Notes under the pieces: generated by a model | The model's database searches: none | What the model was told of the DNA's origin: nothing | The model's input: only the letters and a program-made list of their open reading frames with translations | Source: Nitrospira sp. | Lineage (GTDB): Bacteria; Nitrospirota; Nitrospiria; Nitrospirales; Nitrospiraceae | Direction of reading: 5' to 3' | Assembly: GCA_009594995.1 (NCBI GenBank) | Contig: VOPR01000014.1 | Span: 62,001 to 126,000, forward strand | Length of the DNA: 64,000 bases | Shown here: one piece after another, positions 55,567 to 63,371 of the stretch | How the letters are laid out: each line of letters starts with the position of its first letter | How positions within the stretch are numbered: position 1 is the first letter of the stretch | Position numbers and translations under genes: made by a program

Positions 55567-55606
55567 TGGATGCATTTCGTATCGAAACTGATACGAAATG
55601 CATCCA
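55567..55606. repeat. Perfect 17-base inverted repeat
   Basis: The arm TGGATGCATTTCGTATC (55567-55583) pairs with 55590-55606 across a six-base loop GAAACT. The stem is AT-rich and has no T run, so it is not a standard terminator. It lies between converging hemL and the small acidic gene. Could be a protein-binding site or bidirectional end signal. Confidence 0.85.
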
Positions 55607-55645
55607 TTCAGATACGCAGCTAGAGACCGTGTTCAGCAGCCTGAG

Positions 55646-55879
55646 CTATTCGTCGTCGTCCTCGTCGTCCATATCCAACGCTTCCTGCCGCTTCTGCTCT
55701 TCCATCGCGTTGTGCAGGAGCATCCGGACAAACATCGAATACAACGACCCTTTTTCCAAGGTTCCGCCCGGAGGAATCGCGATCTTGCCTTCCTTGATCA
55801 TGCGATCCATCCACGCCTTCTGATCCGGTGCGATCAAGATCGGCACCTCGACCAGCCCAACTTTTCCAAACATATCCAT
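55646..55879 (-). CDS. Small protein with acidic tail
   Basis: The 77-residue protein begins MDMFGKVGLVEVPILIAPDQKAW and ends in a run of nine acidic residues (DMDDEDDDE-like). GGAGG precedes the ATG by about eight bases. Predicted soluble. No known family; it may be a regulatory or assembly partner. Confidence 0.72.
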   Translation of the reverse strand: MDMFGKVGLVEVPILIAPDQKAWMDRMIKEGKIAIPPGGTLEKGSLYSMFVRMLLHNAMEEQKRQEALDMDDEDDDE

Positions 55880-56095
55880 GAGTTACACCTCCGTGAATCG
55901 TCGCTGACTGTGTGTATCTCGTGGGAATCGGCCTGCCAGGATGGAACGTCGTGGCGAACAAATCTTCACGAGATACGATACTCGCTGGGCATTTGAGCAC
56001 GCGGTTTTTCGGCTTGTCAACCGCGAGACCGCGGCTGCACTGCGATGGCATGGAGCGTGCTGTGTCTCCCTCCGGAACCACGGAGGACTCTCAGT

Positions 56096-56725
56096 ATGTT
56101 GCACACAATCGTACCCGACTCCCGCTTTTTGAGCCGGTTGGCCCTTCTGCTTCTTGTGGCCTCGCCCACCACCACGGCACTTGCAGCGGTGGAAGAAAGC
56201 CGATCCACGCTCCACACGTACACCCCGGCGATCAAGAACGATCCGAGCCCGTTCCACTGCACCGACTGCTGGGATCTGAAACCCGATCAACGCTCATCCC
56301 TTCCCCAGCATCAAACTCAACGGTACCGGCGAGGACACCATGAGAGAGGGCTTCGCCCGCACAAGAATCCGCTGGCGAAAAAATCGCGCTCATTCAGCAG
56401 AGGGCTGAGATCGCTTCCGCGCCATGCGCTGTCGATGGGTGGATTCGAGCGAACCGTGGAAGGCTGGCAAGTGCGGACGGTCGATGGCGACACGATTCGA
56501 TATGGCACCGATCGTATCCGCATTCGTGGCTACAACGCGCCGGAATTGTCCGAGCCGGGCGGACGAGAAGCGGCCCTCCGCCTCGAGCAACTGCTCCAAG
56601 AAGGAACGATCAACATCATCCCCCACGGCCACGACGTCTATGGCCGCACCCTCGCCGATGTTTTCGTGAACGACCGCAACGTCGCAGACATGATGACATT
56701 GGAGGGGTACGGGCGGAGGGGATAG
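56096..56725 (+). CDS. Exported thermonuclease-like (SNase) protein
   Basis: The 209-residue protein has a signal peptide (FLSRLALLLLVASPTTTALAA) and, after a basic low-complexity stretch, a C-terminal SNase domain (about 115-205): RTVDGDTIRYG, IRIRGYNAPEL and GRTLADVFVNDRNVADMM. The catalytic Arg (R in IRIRG), the metal-binding Asp of VDGDT and the second Arg (GRTL) are present. ATG 56096 has GGAGG ten bases before it; upstream frame lacks a signal. Confidence 0.85.
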   Translation: MLHTIVPDSRFLSRLALLLLVASPTTTALAAVEESRSTLHTYTPAIKNDPSPFHCTDCWDLKPDQRSSLPQHQTQRYRRGHHERGLRPHKNPLAKKSRSFSRGLRSLPRHALSMGGFERTVEGWQVRTVDGDTIRYGTDRIRIRGYNAPELSEPGGREAALRLEQLLQEGTINIIPHGHDVYGRTLADVFVNDRNVADMMTLEGYGRRG

Positions 56726-56912
56726 GACAGCCAAATGCGTTCGTCCAGGATCTCAGTGCCAACGACCAGCCTCACCACCATGAGACGATGGTGATGCACT
56801 CCGCCTCCTCACGGACGGATTGGCACCTTGATTATCGCCACGATCGGCGCAATAGTGCTGAAGCTCTCTGTGCGTCAGCCAGATGTCTTCCAACTATTGT
56901 GACAAGGAACGC

Positions 56913-57374
56913 ATGCCTAACCGATTGCACTCGATCCTGCTTCTCACAGGCTTATTCGCGCTGACAGCATCAGCATGGGGGGCCGTTCCGGCCGGAAACA
57001 CATTGGACATCGTGATCGGCAATGGACCACATGCCGGAACGTACAAGCCGCCGGCGGACACGGTGATCTGTCTGCACGCCAAAAAGCAGAACCGCTATTC
57101 GGCGGCGTGGAAGGATTTCGACGCGCACGATGCGAAGGCCATTGCTGAAGCCGGAATTTCAGTGTCGAATCCTGATGGGGCGGGGGCAAAGCAAGGCGAC
57201 GTACGCGTCGCGTTCGGTGATCCGGACAAGAAACCGACCGTATACAGCATTGATCAGGCACCCCTCACCATGACGAAGAATGGCAAAGGCGCCGAGATCA
57301 CTTTCCAAGGAAAAACTAAAGATGGCATCCAGCTTCGCGTGAGTGCGAAGTGCTCGGACGTTGAGGACATGTAA
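56913..57374 (+). CDS. Exported protein of unknown function
   Basis: The 153-residue protein has a signal peptide (ILLLTGLFALTASAWGAV). The mature part is a single domain with beta-strand character and no recognised motif. ATG 56913 has AAGGAACGC just before it; the frame is open for ten codons upstream. Confidence 0.75.
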   Translation: MPNRLHSILLLTGLFALTASAWGAVPAGNTLDIVIGNGPHAGTYKPPADTVICLHAKKQNRYSAAWKDFDAHDAKAIAEAGISVSNPDGAGAKQGDVRVAFGDPDKKPTVYSIDQAPLTMTKNGKGAEITFQGKTKDGIQLRVSAKCSDVEDM

Positions 57375-57422
57375 CGCAGGTACTTATTAGAGCCGGCACC
57401 GATAGCCCTGCGTTTCCACGCC

Positions 57423-58040
57423 ATGAAGACTCAGTACTACACCGCCACTAGCCTTGACGGCTTCATCGCAACAGAAGACGACTCGCTCGACTGGCTCTTT
57501 CCGCTGGGCGACGTGAATGAGACGAGTTATCCCTCATTCATTGCAGACGTCGGCGCCCTGGCCATGGGCTCGGCCACTTATCAATGGATGCTCCGACATA
57601 CGGACAAGATTGCCGCTCAAACCGGCGCGGCCTGGCCCTACTCCCAGCCGGTGTGGGTGTTTTCCAACCGGGTGCTTCCTCTGGTCACGGGAGCCGATAT
57701 TCGCCTGGTCCGTGGAGACGTTCGACCGGTTCACACTGAGATGCGCCAGGCGGCGGGACAGAAAAATATCTGGATCGTGGGTGGCGGAGATCTCGCCGGA
57801 CAGTTTTACGATGCGGGTTCGCTGGACGAGGTGATCGTTCAGGTCGGGTCCGTGACGTTGGGGGGCGGCAAACCACTCTTTCCTCGCCGTGTCACGAGCC
57901 CGCCGTTCAAATTGGTGTCTGTGAACAGGATCGGCCCTGGCTTCGCAGAGCTGCGCTACGAAGTGCCTCAAGGTGGAAGGCCCGGGACGGCGCAGCCCTC
58001 CCAAGGATCAGCCCCCCGTAACTCTTTACGCAAGGGATAA
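57423..58040 (+). CDS. Dihydrofolate-reductase-fold protein (RibD C-terminal-like)
   Basis: The 205-residue protein has the RibD-C/DHFR-like fold: YYTATSLDGFIA at the N-terminus and IWIVGGGDLAGQF in the NADPH-binding loop, with VIVQVGSVTLGGGKPLF. Proteins of this group are NADPH-dependent reductases of uncertain substrate. The C-terminal 25 residues are a Pro/Gly-rich tail. Confidence 0.87.
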   Translation: MKTQYYTATSLDGFIATEDDSLDWLFPLGDVNETSYPSFIADVGALAMGSATYQWMLRHTDKIAAQTGAAWPYSQPVWVFSNRVLPLVTGADIRLVRGDVRPVHTEMRQAAGQKNIWIVGGGDLAGQFYDAGSLDEVIVQVGSVTLGGGKPLFPRRVTSPPFKLVSVNRIGPGFAELRYEVPQGGRPGTAQPSQGSAPRNSLRKG

Positions 58041-58043
58041 CTG

Positions 58044-58478
58044 ATGCGCCTGCTCTACCTCGTCACCCTCTGCACATTAGTCCTGGTCACAGGTTGCGTC
58101 ACGACTCCTCCACCGGACAAGATGAAACAGGTCGCTGAACGGAACCGCTGGGAACTCGCGCATTGGGGCAACCATGCGGTCCCCTACGGAGAGGATGGAG
58201 AACCGGTGATCTTCACCTTCAAGGACGGGAAGGTGTCGGGCCACGCGGGATGCAATCGTTATTCTGCCGGCATCACGTTCGGGCCCAAGGCCGGTGACGT
58301 CACGGTCTCACGGGGCATTACGACACGTATGGCCTGCGAGCCTCGACGCATGGATTTCGAGGCGGCCTTCATTCGCGCATTTGAGACCTCGATACGTTAT
58401 CGCCTCGATGGGGAAAGTCTCTCCTTCGAGAGCGACGCCGCCGCACCACTGGAGTTTTATCGCCGTCCGCCCGAGTGA
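58044..58478 (+). CDS. META/HslJ-like lipoprotein
   Basis: The 144-residue protein has a lipoprotein signal (VLVTGC lipobox) and a META domain: VIFTFKDGKVSGHAGCNRYSAG, then TTRMACEPRRMDFEAAFIRAF. The GCNRY and MAC-x-P signatures are characteristic. In E. coli, HslJ is linked to novobiocin resistance and heat shock. It starts four bases after the DHFR-like gene. Confidence 0.85.
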   Translation: MRLLYLVTLCTLVLVTGCVTTPPPDKMKQVAERNRWELAHWGNHAVPYGEDGEPVIFTFKDGKVSGHAGCNRYSAGITFGPKAGDVTVSRGITTRMACEPRRMDFEAAFIRAFETSIRYRLDGESLSFESDAAAPLEFYRRPPE

Positions 58479-58588
58479 CAATCCGCATTGCCTCCGCTGC
58501 TCGCAGAGTTCAGCAACTGCACAACGGGGCAATTGATCTGTTCCGCCTCTTGCAGTACACCTTGCTGCATCATTTTGTGAGGGCCTCG

Positions 58589-59329
58589 ATGCGCCGCAAC
58601 ATTCTGCCAATCTCTTTTCTAATAGCATTGTTGCTCAGTGCTCTGCCGTTGGTACTCGAACCTTCACTGTCTTTCGCAGGACAGATTAAAGCCATGAGTC
58701 CCGCCCCTCAACCTGAGGCCTGGTGGATGGAACGACATGAACGCACCGTGGCGCGCATACGCCAGGGCCACATCGATTTGTTGTTCATCGGCGACTCCAT
58801 CACGCAAGGGTGGGAAGAGGACGGGCGTCCGGTGTGGAACGCGTTCTATCGACATCGGCATGCCGCCAATCTTGGCTACAACGGCGATCAAACGGACAAT
58901 GTGCTGTGGCGGCTCCAACATGGAGAACTGGATGGCATCACGCCTAAGTTGGCGGTCGTGATGATCGGGACGAATAACGCGACCAGGCGCGAAGATCCTC
59001 CGGAAGAAACCGCTGCCGGGATCCAAGCCATTCTCGCGACATTGCGCACCCGTTTGCCGGAAACGAAAATCCTGCTGCTGGCTGTATTTCCGCGAGGCCT
59101 CTCAGCCGATGATCCACTGCGCCGAATGAACAATGCGGTCAACGAGCGTCTCCCGGCTTTTGCCGACCAACGCCAGGTATTTTTTCTCAACCTGAACAGA
59201 CGTTTTCTCGATGACAACGGACGCTTGTCTGAAGAGATGATGCCCGACGCGCTGCATCCCAGTGAACGCGGCTATCGGGTATGGGCTGAGGGGATGGAAG
59301 ACACCATCAGGAAGCTATTGGGTGAGTGA
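58589..59329 (+). CDS. Exported SGNH/GDSL hydrolase
   Basis: The 246-residue protein has a signal peptide (FLIALLLSALPLVLEP) and the four SGNH blocks: GDSITQG (Ser), GYNGDQTDN (Gly), GTNNA (Asn) and DALHPSERGYR (Asp and His). Such enzymes hydrolyse esters of acylated sugars or phospholipids. ATG at 58589 follows GAGGG; a GTG upstream at 58475 would give a longer, unlikely leader. Confidence 0.88.
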   Translation: MRRNILPISFLIALLLSALPLVLEPSLSFAGQIKAMSPAPQPEAWWMERHERTVARIRQGHIDLLFIGDSITQGWEEDGRPVWNAFYRHRHAANLGYNGDQTDNVLWRLQHGELDGITPKLAVVMIGTNNATRREDPPEETAAGIQAILATLRTRLPETKILLLAVFPRGLSADDPLRRMNNAVNERLPAFADQRQVFFLNLNRRFLDDNGRLSEEMMPDALHPSERGYRVWAEGMEDTIRKLLGE

Positions 59330-59379
59330 CGAAACGCAGGGCAGAACCTGCCTCGACGCCGAATATCGGCGCATCTCAG

Positions 59380-59493
59380 CTAGGGTTTCTTCTTTTTCTT
59401 GTCGGAGGGATTATCAGAGAAGAGCAGCCATGCGAGGACGACGAATCCGATCGCCACACCAGTTACTGCCAGCCATGTACCAAGTTTATCCAT
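59380..59493 (-). CDS. 37-residue membrane peptide translated with ybgC
   Basis: This short gene encodes a single membrane segment (WLAVTGVAIGFVVLAWLLF) between a short N-terminus and a Lys-rich C-terminus (SDKKKKKP). GAGGAG precedes the ATG by three bases. The ATG overlaps the ybgC stop by one base (TAATG). The Shine-Dalgarno site, coupling and clean hydrophobic profile make it likely real. Function unknown; probably faces the cytosol with its Lys tail. Confidence 0.75.
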   Translation of the reverse strand: MDKLGTWLAVTGVAIGFVVLAWLLFSDNPSDKKKKKP

Positions 59494-59894
59494 TAGCTCC
59501 TCGTCTCCGGTGGTCCTTGTAACGCAGCCAGGGTGGGTTTGTCGAGCCGCTTCACTTTCATGTGTTCATCCACCGTCACCAGCTTGGCCGAGCCTTCGAC
59601 CACAATGCGCCCGCTCGTTCGCTCCCGCAACACATGCGCGAAGGTAAAAGACGCCTGACTCGCATCCGCCAGGGTCGTATTAATCACCAGTGTGTCACCA
59701 TACCGCCCCGGCGACCGATAGTCCACCTCGGCATGCACCACGACAAACTGCGTCCCCTGATCACGAAGACCGGCCACCGACAGCCCCCGCGTTTCGAGGT
59801 AGTGCGTCCTCGCCCGCTCGAAATACTTGAGGTAGTTGGCATAGTACACCACCCCTCCGCAGTCGGTGTCCTCGTAGTAGATCCTAATTTCCAT
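59493..59894 (-). CDS. ybgC: YbgC-family acyl-CoA thioesterase (4-HBT fold)
   Basis: The 133-residue hot-dog fold protein has the diagnostic YYEDTDCGGVVYYANYLKYFERAR, with the catalytic Asp. In proteobacteria, YbgC is linked to the Tol-Pal system, but no tol or pal genes are visible here. The stop overlaps a 37-residue membrane-peptide start. Confidence 0.92.
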   Translation of the reverse strand: MEIRIYYEDTDCGGVVYYANYLKYFERARTHYLETRGLSVAGLRDQGTQFVVVHAEVDYRSPGRYGDTLVINTTLADASQASFTFAHVLRERTSGRIVVEGSAKLVTVDEHMKVKRLDKPTLAALQGPPETRS

Positions 59895-59936
59895 GGAAAC
59901 AGATCGCTGAAACTGATAGCGGACCGCTACCGGCTC

Positions 59937-61193
59937 TTACAGATTGAGAACCGGAAACTTCGGCAGCGAGGGCTCGCTCACACCCGTGAGTTTCATGACC
60001 ACATCGGACAATTGCTGCACCCGCTCGGATTTGATCGCCTCGAACCCGTGGCCCAGCACCGCATGGTTGGCGGCGTCGAGCAGCGGCTTCATCTTGGGCC
60101 AATCGCGAAGAAAGGCCTGCCCCATCTGATCGCCAAGACCGGCCAGGGCCCGGAACTGGCTCTGCAATGGGAGCTTATACTTCCCGTCCACATCATCGAG
60201 GTAACAGGTGCGGCAGGTCTCCCGCATCGATTCGGGCAATTGCTCCGGCTGCACATCCCAGGTCTTGATCTTGTACTGTTTGAAAAGTTGCCGCTGGGCG
60301 CAGGCTTCCATCGCTCGCACAAGGGCCACCATGGCCCGTTCAAAGTCATGATCCACATGGGCGCGGCGATGGGCATGCGCGAGTAAGTCGAGCACCACGC
60401 CTTCCTTCACATCGGCAGGATCCAGCACCAGTTTTTCCAAAAATCCGTTATTGGCTTTGATCAATGGTAGCAGCGCTTTTAACCCCGGCGGTCCGCCCCA
60501 GAGCGACGCCATGTCGAGCGCCTTCAGCGAGGTCTTCAGCTTGTCCCAGGCCTGACGGTAGTGAAACTGCTCCCACGCCCCATACCCCGATGCCAATTCA
60601 CCCAGGGCGCGATAGAGCGGCTTCTGCCCGCCGCTCACCCGAGCTTCCAGCGTATGGAACAGCGTGGCGGCAGCTCTGAATGAGCCCTGGTTAAATGCTT
60701 CACTGGCTTCGCGACGAACCACGACCGCCGATTCATCCCAGGGATTTCCCTGAAGCCAATGTTTGGCAAGGCCGCCAATGACGATCTGTTCGCTCTCCTC
60801 CCGGCCTGTCGCATCGACCAGACTGATCACCCGTGAAGTCCATGGTTGGCTCGCCGTGGCCAACGCCGCAGCCATGGCCGGGGTCGCCCCGGTCAAGTCG
60901 ACCACCACCTCTCCCACCTGCACCGCCCAGGTGCGCAAGAGATCGTGAATGCTTCGCGACAAGGCTTGATGGCAGGTGATGACATCGGCCGGATCGGGCG
61001 TCACAACCCAATCCCAACGTTTCGGCATCTGCTGGACCAACGGCTGGACGGACTCTTCAACCTGTGTTTTTGCCGACTCCGGCACAAAAAAACAGAGCAG
61101 TTCCGGCTGCAGCCGGTTGATAACATAGGCCGCAAGCGCGGGCGCGTCGGTGAAGGCAAGGATGAGGGCTTTGACAGGAGTATCCGCAGGCAT
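59937..61193 (-). CDS. CARF-domain protein of the TIGR02710 (Cas02710) family
   Basis: The 418-residue protein has an N-terminal CARF-like Rossmann fold: VKALILAFTD at the start and VVVDLTGATPAMAAAL near residue 100, the segment that binds cyclic oligoadenylate in CRISPR ancillary proteins. The C-terminal helical half has VVLDLLAHAHRRA and the FERAMVALVRAMEACAQ segment, which I recognise from the TIGR02710 CRISPR-associated family. A predicted promoter (61203-61231) ends nine bases before the ATG at 61193. No cas gene or CRISPR repeat is in this window. Family assignment is from motif memory and should be checked. Confidence 0.75.
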   Translation of the reverse strand: MPADTPVKALILAFTDAPALAAYVINRLQPELLCFFVPESAKTQVEESVQPLVQQMPKRWDWVVTPDPADVITCHQALSRSIHDLLRTWAVQVGEVVVDLTGATPAMAAALATASQPWTSRVISLVDATGREESEQIVIGGLAKHWLQGNPWDESAVVVRREASEAFNQGSFRAAATLFHTLEARVSGGQKPLYRALGELASGYGAWEQFHYRQAWDKLKTSLKALDMASLWGGPPGLKALLPLIKANNGFLEKLVLDPADVKEGVVLDLLAHAHRRAHVDHDFERAMVALVRAMEACAQRQLFKQYKIKTWDVQPEQLPESMRETCRTCYLDDVDGKYKLPLQSQFRALAGLGDQMGQAFLRDWPKMKPLLDAANHAVLGHGFEAIKSERVQQLSDVVMKLTGVSEPSLPKFPVLNL

Positions 61194-61202
61194 AATCGGC
61201 GG

Positions 61203-61231
61203 ACTATACCATTGCAGTCCGGCCGCTTCAA
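61203..61231 (-). promoter_or_regulatory. Predicted sigma70-like promoter of the CARF gene
   Basis: On the minus strand TTGAAG (61226-61231) and TATAGT (61203-61208) are separated by 17 bases. The coding start is nine bases past the -10 box, so the mRNA would have almost no leader. Confidence 0.5.
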
Positions 61232-61336
61232 CGAACCCCGCTTTCCTCTCAATCCTTGACGCTCTACGCAAAGACGCATAGACTTTCGCGAGCATTCAGC
61301 TGAAATCCTGCGGGCGGTGACGACTGAGGAGGTGCG

Positions 61337-61771
61337 ATGACCTGGTGGCTCTGGGCCTTTCTGGGGTTATTTCTGCTCGGTGGCGAAATCGTCACGCCCG
61401 GCGGATTCTACATGCTGTTCTTCGGCATCGGGGCGCTGCTGGTCGGCGCACTGGTCGGGCTGGAAGTCATTCATAGCGAATGGATGTCCTGGCTCCTGTT
61501 TTCCGGCTTTTCCATCGGTTCTTTAGTTGTGCTGCGTCCACCGCTTCGCCGTCTCATGGCAACCGACCGAAGTGGCGTCTCACCGGTCGATACCATGGGT
61601 GGTGAAACGGCCATCGTCCTCGAAGACATTCCTCCCGACGGCCGCGGCAAAGCGGAATGCCGGGGCAGCACCTGGAATGCACACAACCTCGGCGATAAGC
61701 CGCTCATCAAAGGACAACGCAGCCTCGTCGATCACGTCGACGGCATCACCCTGTGGATCAAACCCGAATGA
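61337..61771 (+). CDS. NfeD-family membrane protein
   Basis: The 144-residue protein has three to four N-terminal membrane helices (WWLWAFLGLFLLGGEIVTPGGF and onward) and a C-terminal OB-fold with VDTMGGETAIVLEDI. This short NfeD type commonly pairs with a stomatin-like protein, found next at 61799, and they are thought to organise membrane lipid domains. GAGGAGGTGCG precedes the ATG. Confidence 0.9.
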   Translation: MTWWLWAFLGLFLLGGEIVTPGGFYMLFFGIGALLVGALVGLEVIHSEWMSWLLFSGFSIGSLVVLRPPLRRLMATDRSGVSPVDTMGGETAIVLEDIPPDGRGKAECRGSTWNAHNLGDKPLIKGQRSLVDHVDGITLWIKPE

Positions 61772-61798
61772 GGTCGCATCATTATGGAGGATAGCGGA

Positions 61799-62737
61799 AT
61801 GCCAGGCGGACTCTGGGTCGTCATATTTCTTGCGGGTCTTGTGCTGCTGGTCGTTTCCAAAACAGCGCGGGTGGTCCCGCAACAGAGCGCCTACGTCGTC
61901 GAACGTCTGGGCCGATACTCGCGTACCCTCGGCGCCGGGTTTCACATCCTCTGGCCCTTCCTCGACAGCGTCCAATACAAACACTCGCTGAAAGAAACCG
62001 CCATCGATATTCCCGAGCAGATCTGCATCACCCGCGACAACGTGCAGGTCGGCGTGGACGGCATTCTCTATTCGAAAGTGCTGGACCCGCAACGCGCTTC
62101 GTACGGCATCAGCGACTACCGCTTTGCCATCACCCAACTCGCGCAGACCGCGCTGCGGAGCGAGATCGGCAAAATCGAACTCGACCGCACGTTTGAAGAA
62201 CGCACCAACATCAACAGCCAGGTCGTCAATGAACTAGACAAGGCGACGGAACCCTGGGGCGTGAAAGTCCTGCGGTACGAGATCAAGAACATCACGCCGC
62301 CCAAAGACGTGCTGGCCGCCATGGAAAAGCAGATGCGCGCCGAGCGGGAGAAACGCGCGGTGATTCTCACCTCCGAAGGCGAACGCGACGCCGCCATCAA
62401 CCAGGCGGAAGGCGAGAAACAACAGGTCATCAAGGCGTCCGAGGCGAAGAAGCAGCAGCAGATCAACGAAGCCGAGGGCGCAGCTGCCGCGATTACCGCG
62501 ATCGCCAGCGCAACGGCCGAGGGACTCCGGAAGGTCGCGGAGTCCACTCAGATCCCCGGCGGCTATGAAGCGGTGCAATTACGCGTCGCGGAGCAGTACA
62601 TCACCAAGTTCGGAGAACTGGCCAAAGCCAGCAACACGCTCGTACTGCCGGCCAACGTCTCGGATGTCGGCTCCATGTTGACGCTGGCCATGAACATGAT
62701 CACGAAACGATCGTCCCCCACGCCGCCCGGAAAGTAA
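61799..62737 (+). CDS. Stomatin-like SPFH/band 7 protein
   Basis: The 312-residue protein has an N-terminal membrane anchor (LWVVIFLAGLVLLVV), then the SPFH domain (VPQQSAYVVERLGRYSRTL, with SVQYKHSLKETAIDIP) and a C-terminal Glu/Ala/Lys coiled coil typical of paraslipins. ATG 61799 is favoured by GGAGG eight bases before; an ATG at 61784 is in frame. It is coupled with the upstream NfeD protein. Confidence 0.93.
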   Translation: MPGGLWVVIFLAGLVLLVVSKTARVVPQQSAYVVERLGRYSRTLGAGFHILWPFLDSVQYKHSLKETAIDIPEQICITRDNVQVGVDGILYSKVLDPQRASYGISDYRFAITQLAQTALRSEIGKIELDRTFEERTNINSQVVNELDKATEPWGVKVLRYEIKNITPPKDVLAAMEKQMRAEREKRAVILTSEGERDAAINQAEGEKQQVIKASEAKKQQQINEAEGAAAAITAIASATAEGLRKVAESTQIPGGYEAVQLRVAEQYITKFGELAKASNTLVLPANVSDVGSMLTLAMNMITKRSSPTPPGK

Positions 62738-62755
62738 GCATCGGTTCGCAGTCGT

Positions 62756-62784
62756 TTGACAGTGGCCCAGGGCTTCCCTACAAT
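62756..62784 (+). promoter_or_regulatory. Predicted sigma70-like promoter of gmhA
   Basis: TTGACA (62756-62761) and TACAAT (62779-62784) are 17 bases apart, close to the sigma70 consensus. The gmhA start is eight bases past the -10 box. Confidence 0.6.
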
Positions 62785-62792
62785 TCCGCTCG

Positions 62793-63371
62793 ATGAAAGA
62801 ATTTGCCATCAAGGCGTTCGATGAGAGCGCCGAGGTCAAGCGGCGCTTCGCGCGAGACCATGCCGACCGGATCGTGCAGGTTGCGCAACTCATCGGTCGC
62901 GCGTTTCAAGCGGGGCATAAAGTGTTGCTCTTCGGCAACGGCGGCAGCGCCACCGATGCCGCGCACATCGCCGCTGAATTCGTCGGGCGCTATAAGCGCG
63001 AACGCGTGCCCTTTCCGGCCATCGCTCTCGCCACGGACATCGCCGCGATCACCTGCATCGCCAACGACTATGGTTTCGAAGAACTCTTCGCCCGTCAGGT
63101 GCGCGCGCACGGACAGCAGGGAGACGTGGCCATTGCCATCAGCACCAGCGGCAACTCCCCCAACGTGTTGAAAGGGGTCGAGGCGGCCAAGGCGGCGGGA
63201 CTCACCACGGTCGGCTGGACCGGGGGCTCTGGCGGCAAGCTGGCAGGAATGGTCGACTACGCCTTCGTCGTACCCTCCACGCTGACCGCCCGCATTCAGG
63301 AAAGTCACATCACGCTGGGCCATGTGCTCTGCGAACTCATCGAGGATCACGTTCTTGCCAACCCGGCGTAA
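62793..63371 (+). CDS. gmhA: Sedoheptulose 7-phosphate isomerase
   Basis: GmhA converts sedoheptulose 7-phosphate to D-glycero-D-manno-heptose 7-phosphate, the first step to the inner-core heptose of LPS. The 192-residue SIS-domain protein shows VLLFGNGGSATDAAHIAAE, ISTSGNSPNVLK and the C-terminal ESHITLGHVLCELIE with the metal-binding Glu and His. No ribosome site and a very close promoter suggest a leaderless mRNA. Confidence 0.93.
   Translation: MKEFAIKAFDESAEVKRRFARDHADRIVQVAQLIGRAFQAGHKVLLFGNGGSATDAAHIAAEFVGRYKRERVPFPAIALATDIAAITCIANDYGFEELFARQVRAHGQQGDVAIAISTSGNSPNVLKGVEAAKAAGLTTVGWTGGSGGKLAGMVDYAFVVPSTLTARIQESHITLGHVLCELIEDHVLANPA

Noticed and set aside
59937..61193. Presence of a CRISPR-Cas locus because of the CARF protein
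   Set aside because: No repeats, spacers or cas genes were seen in the window.
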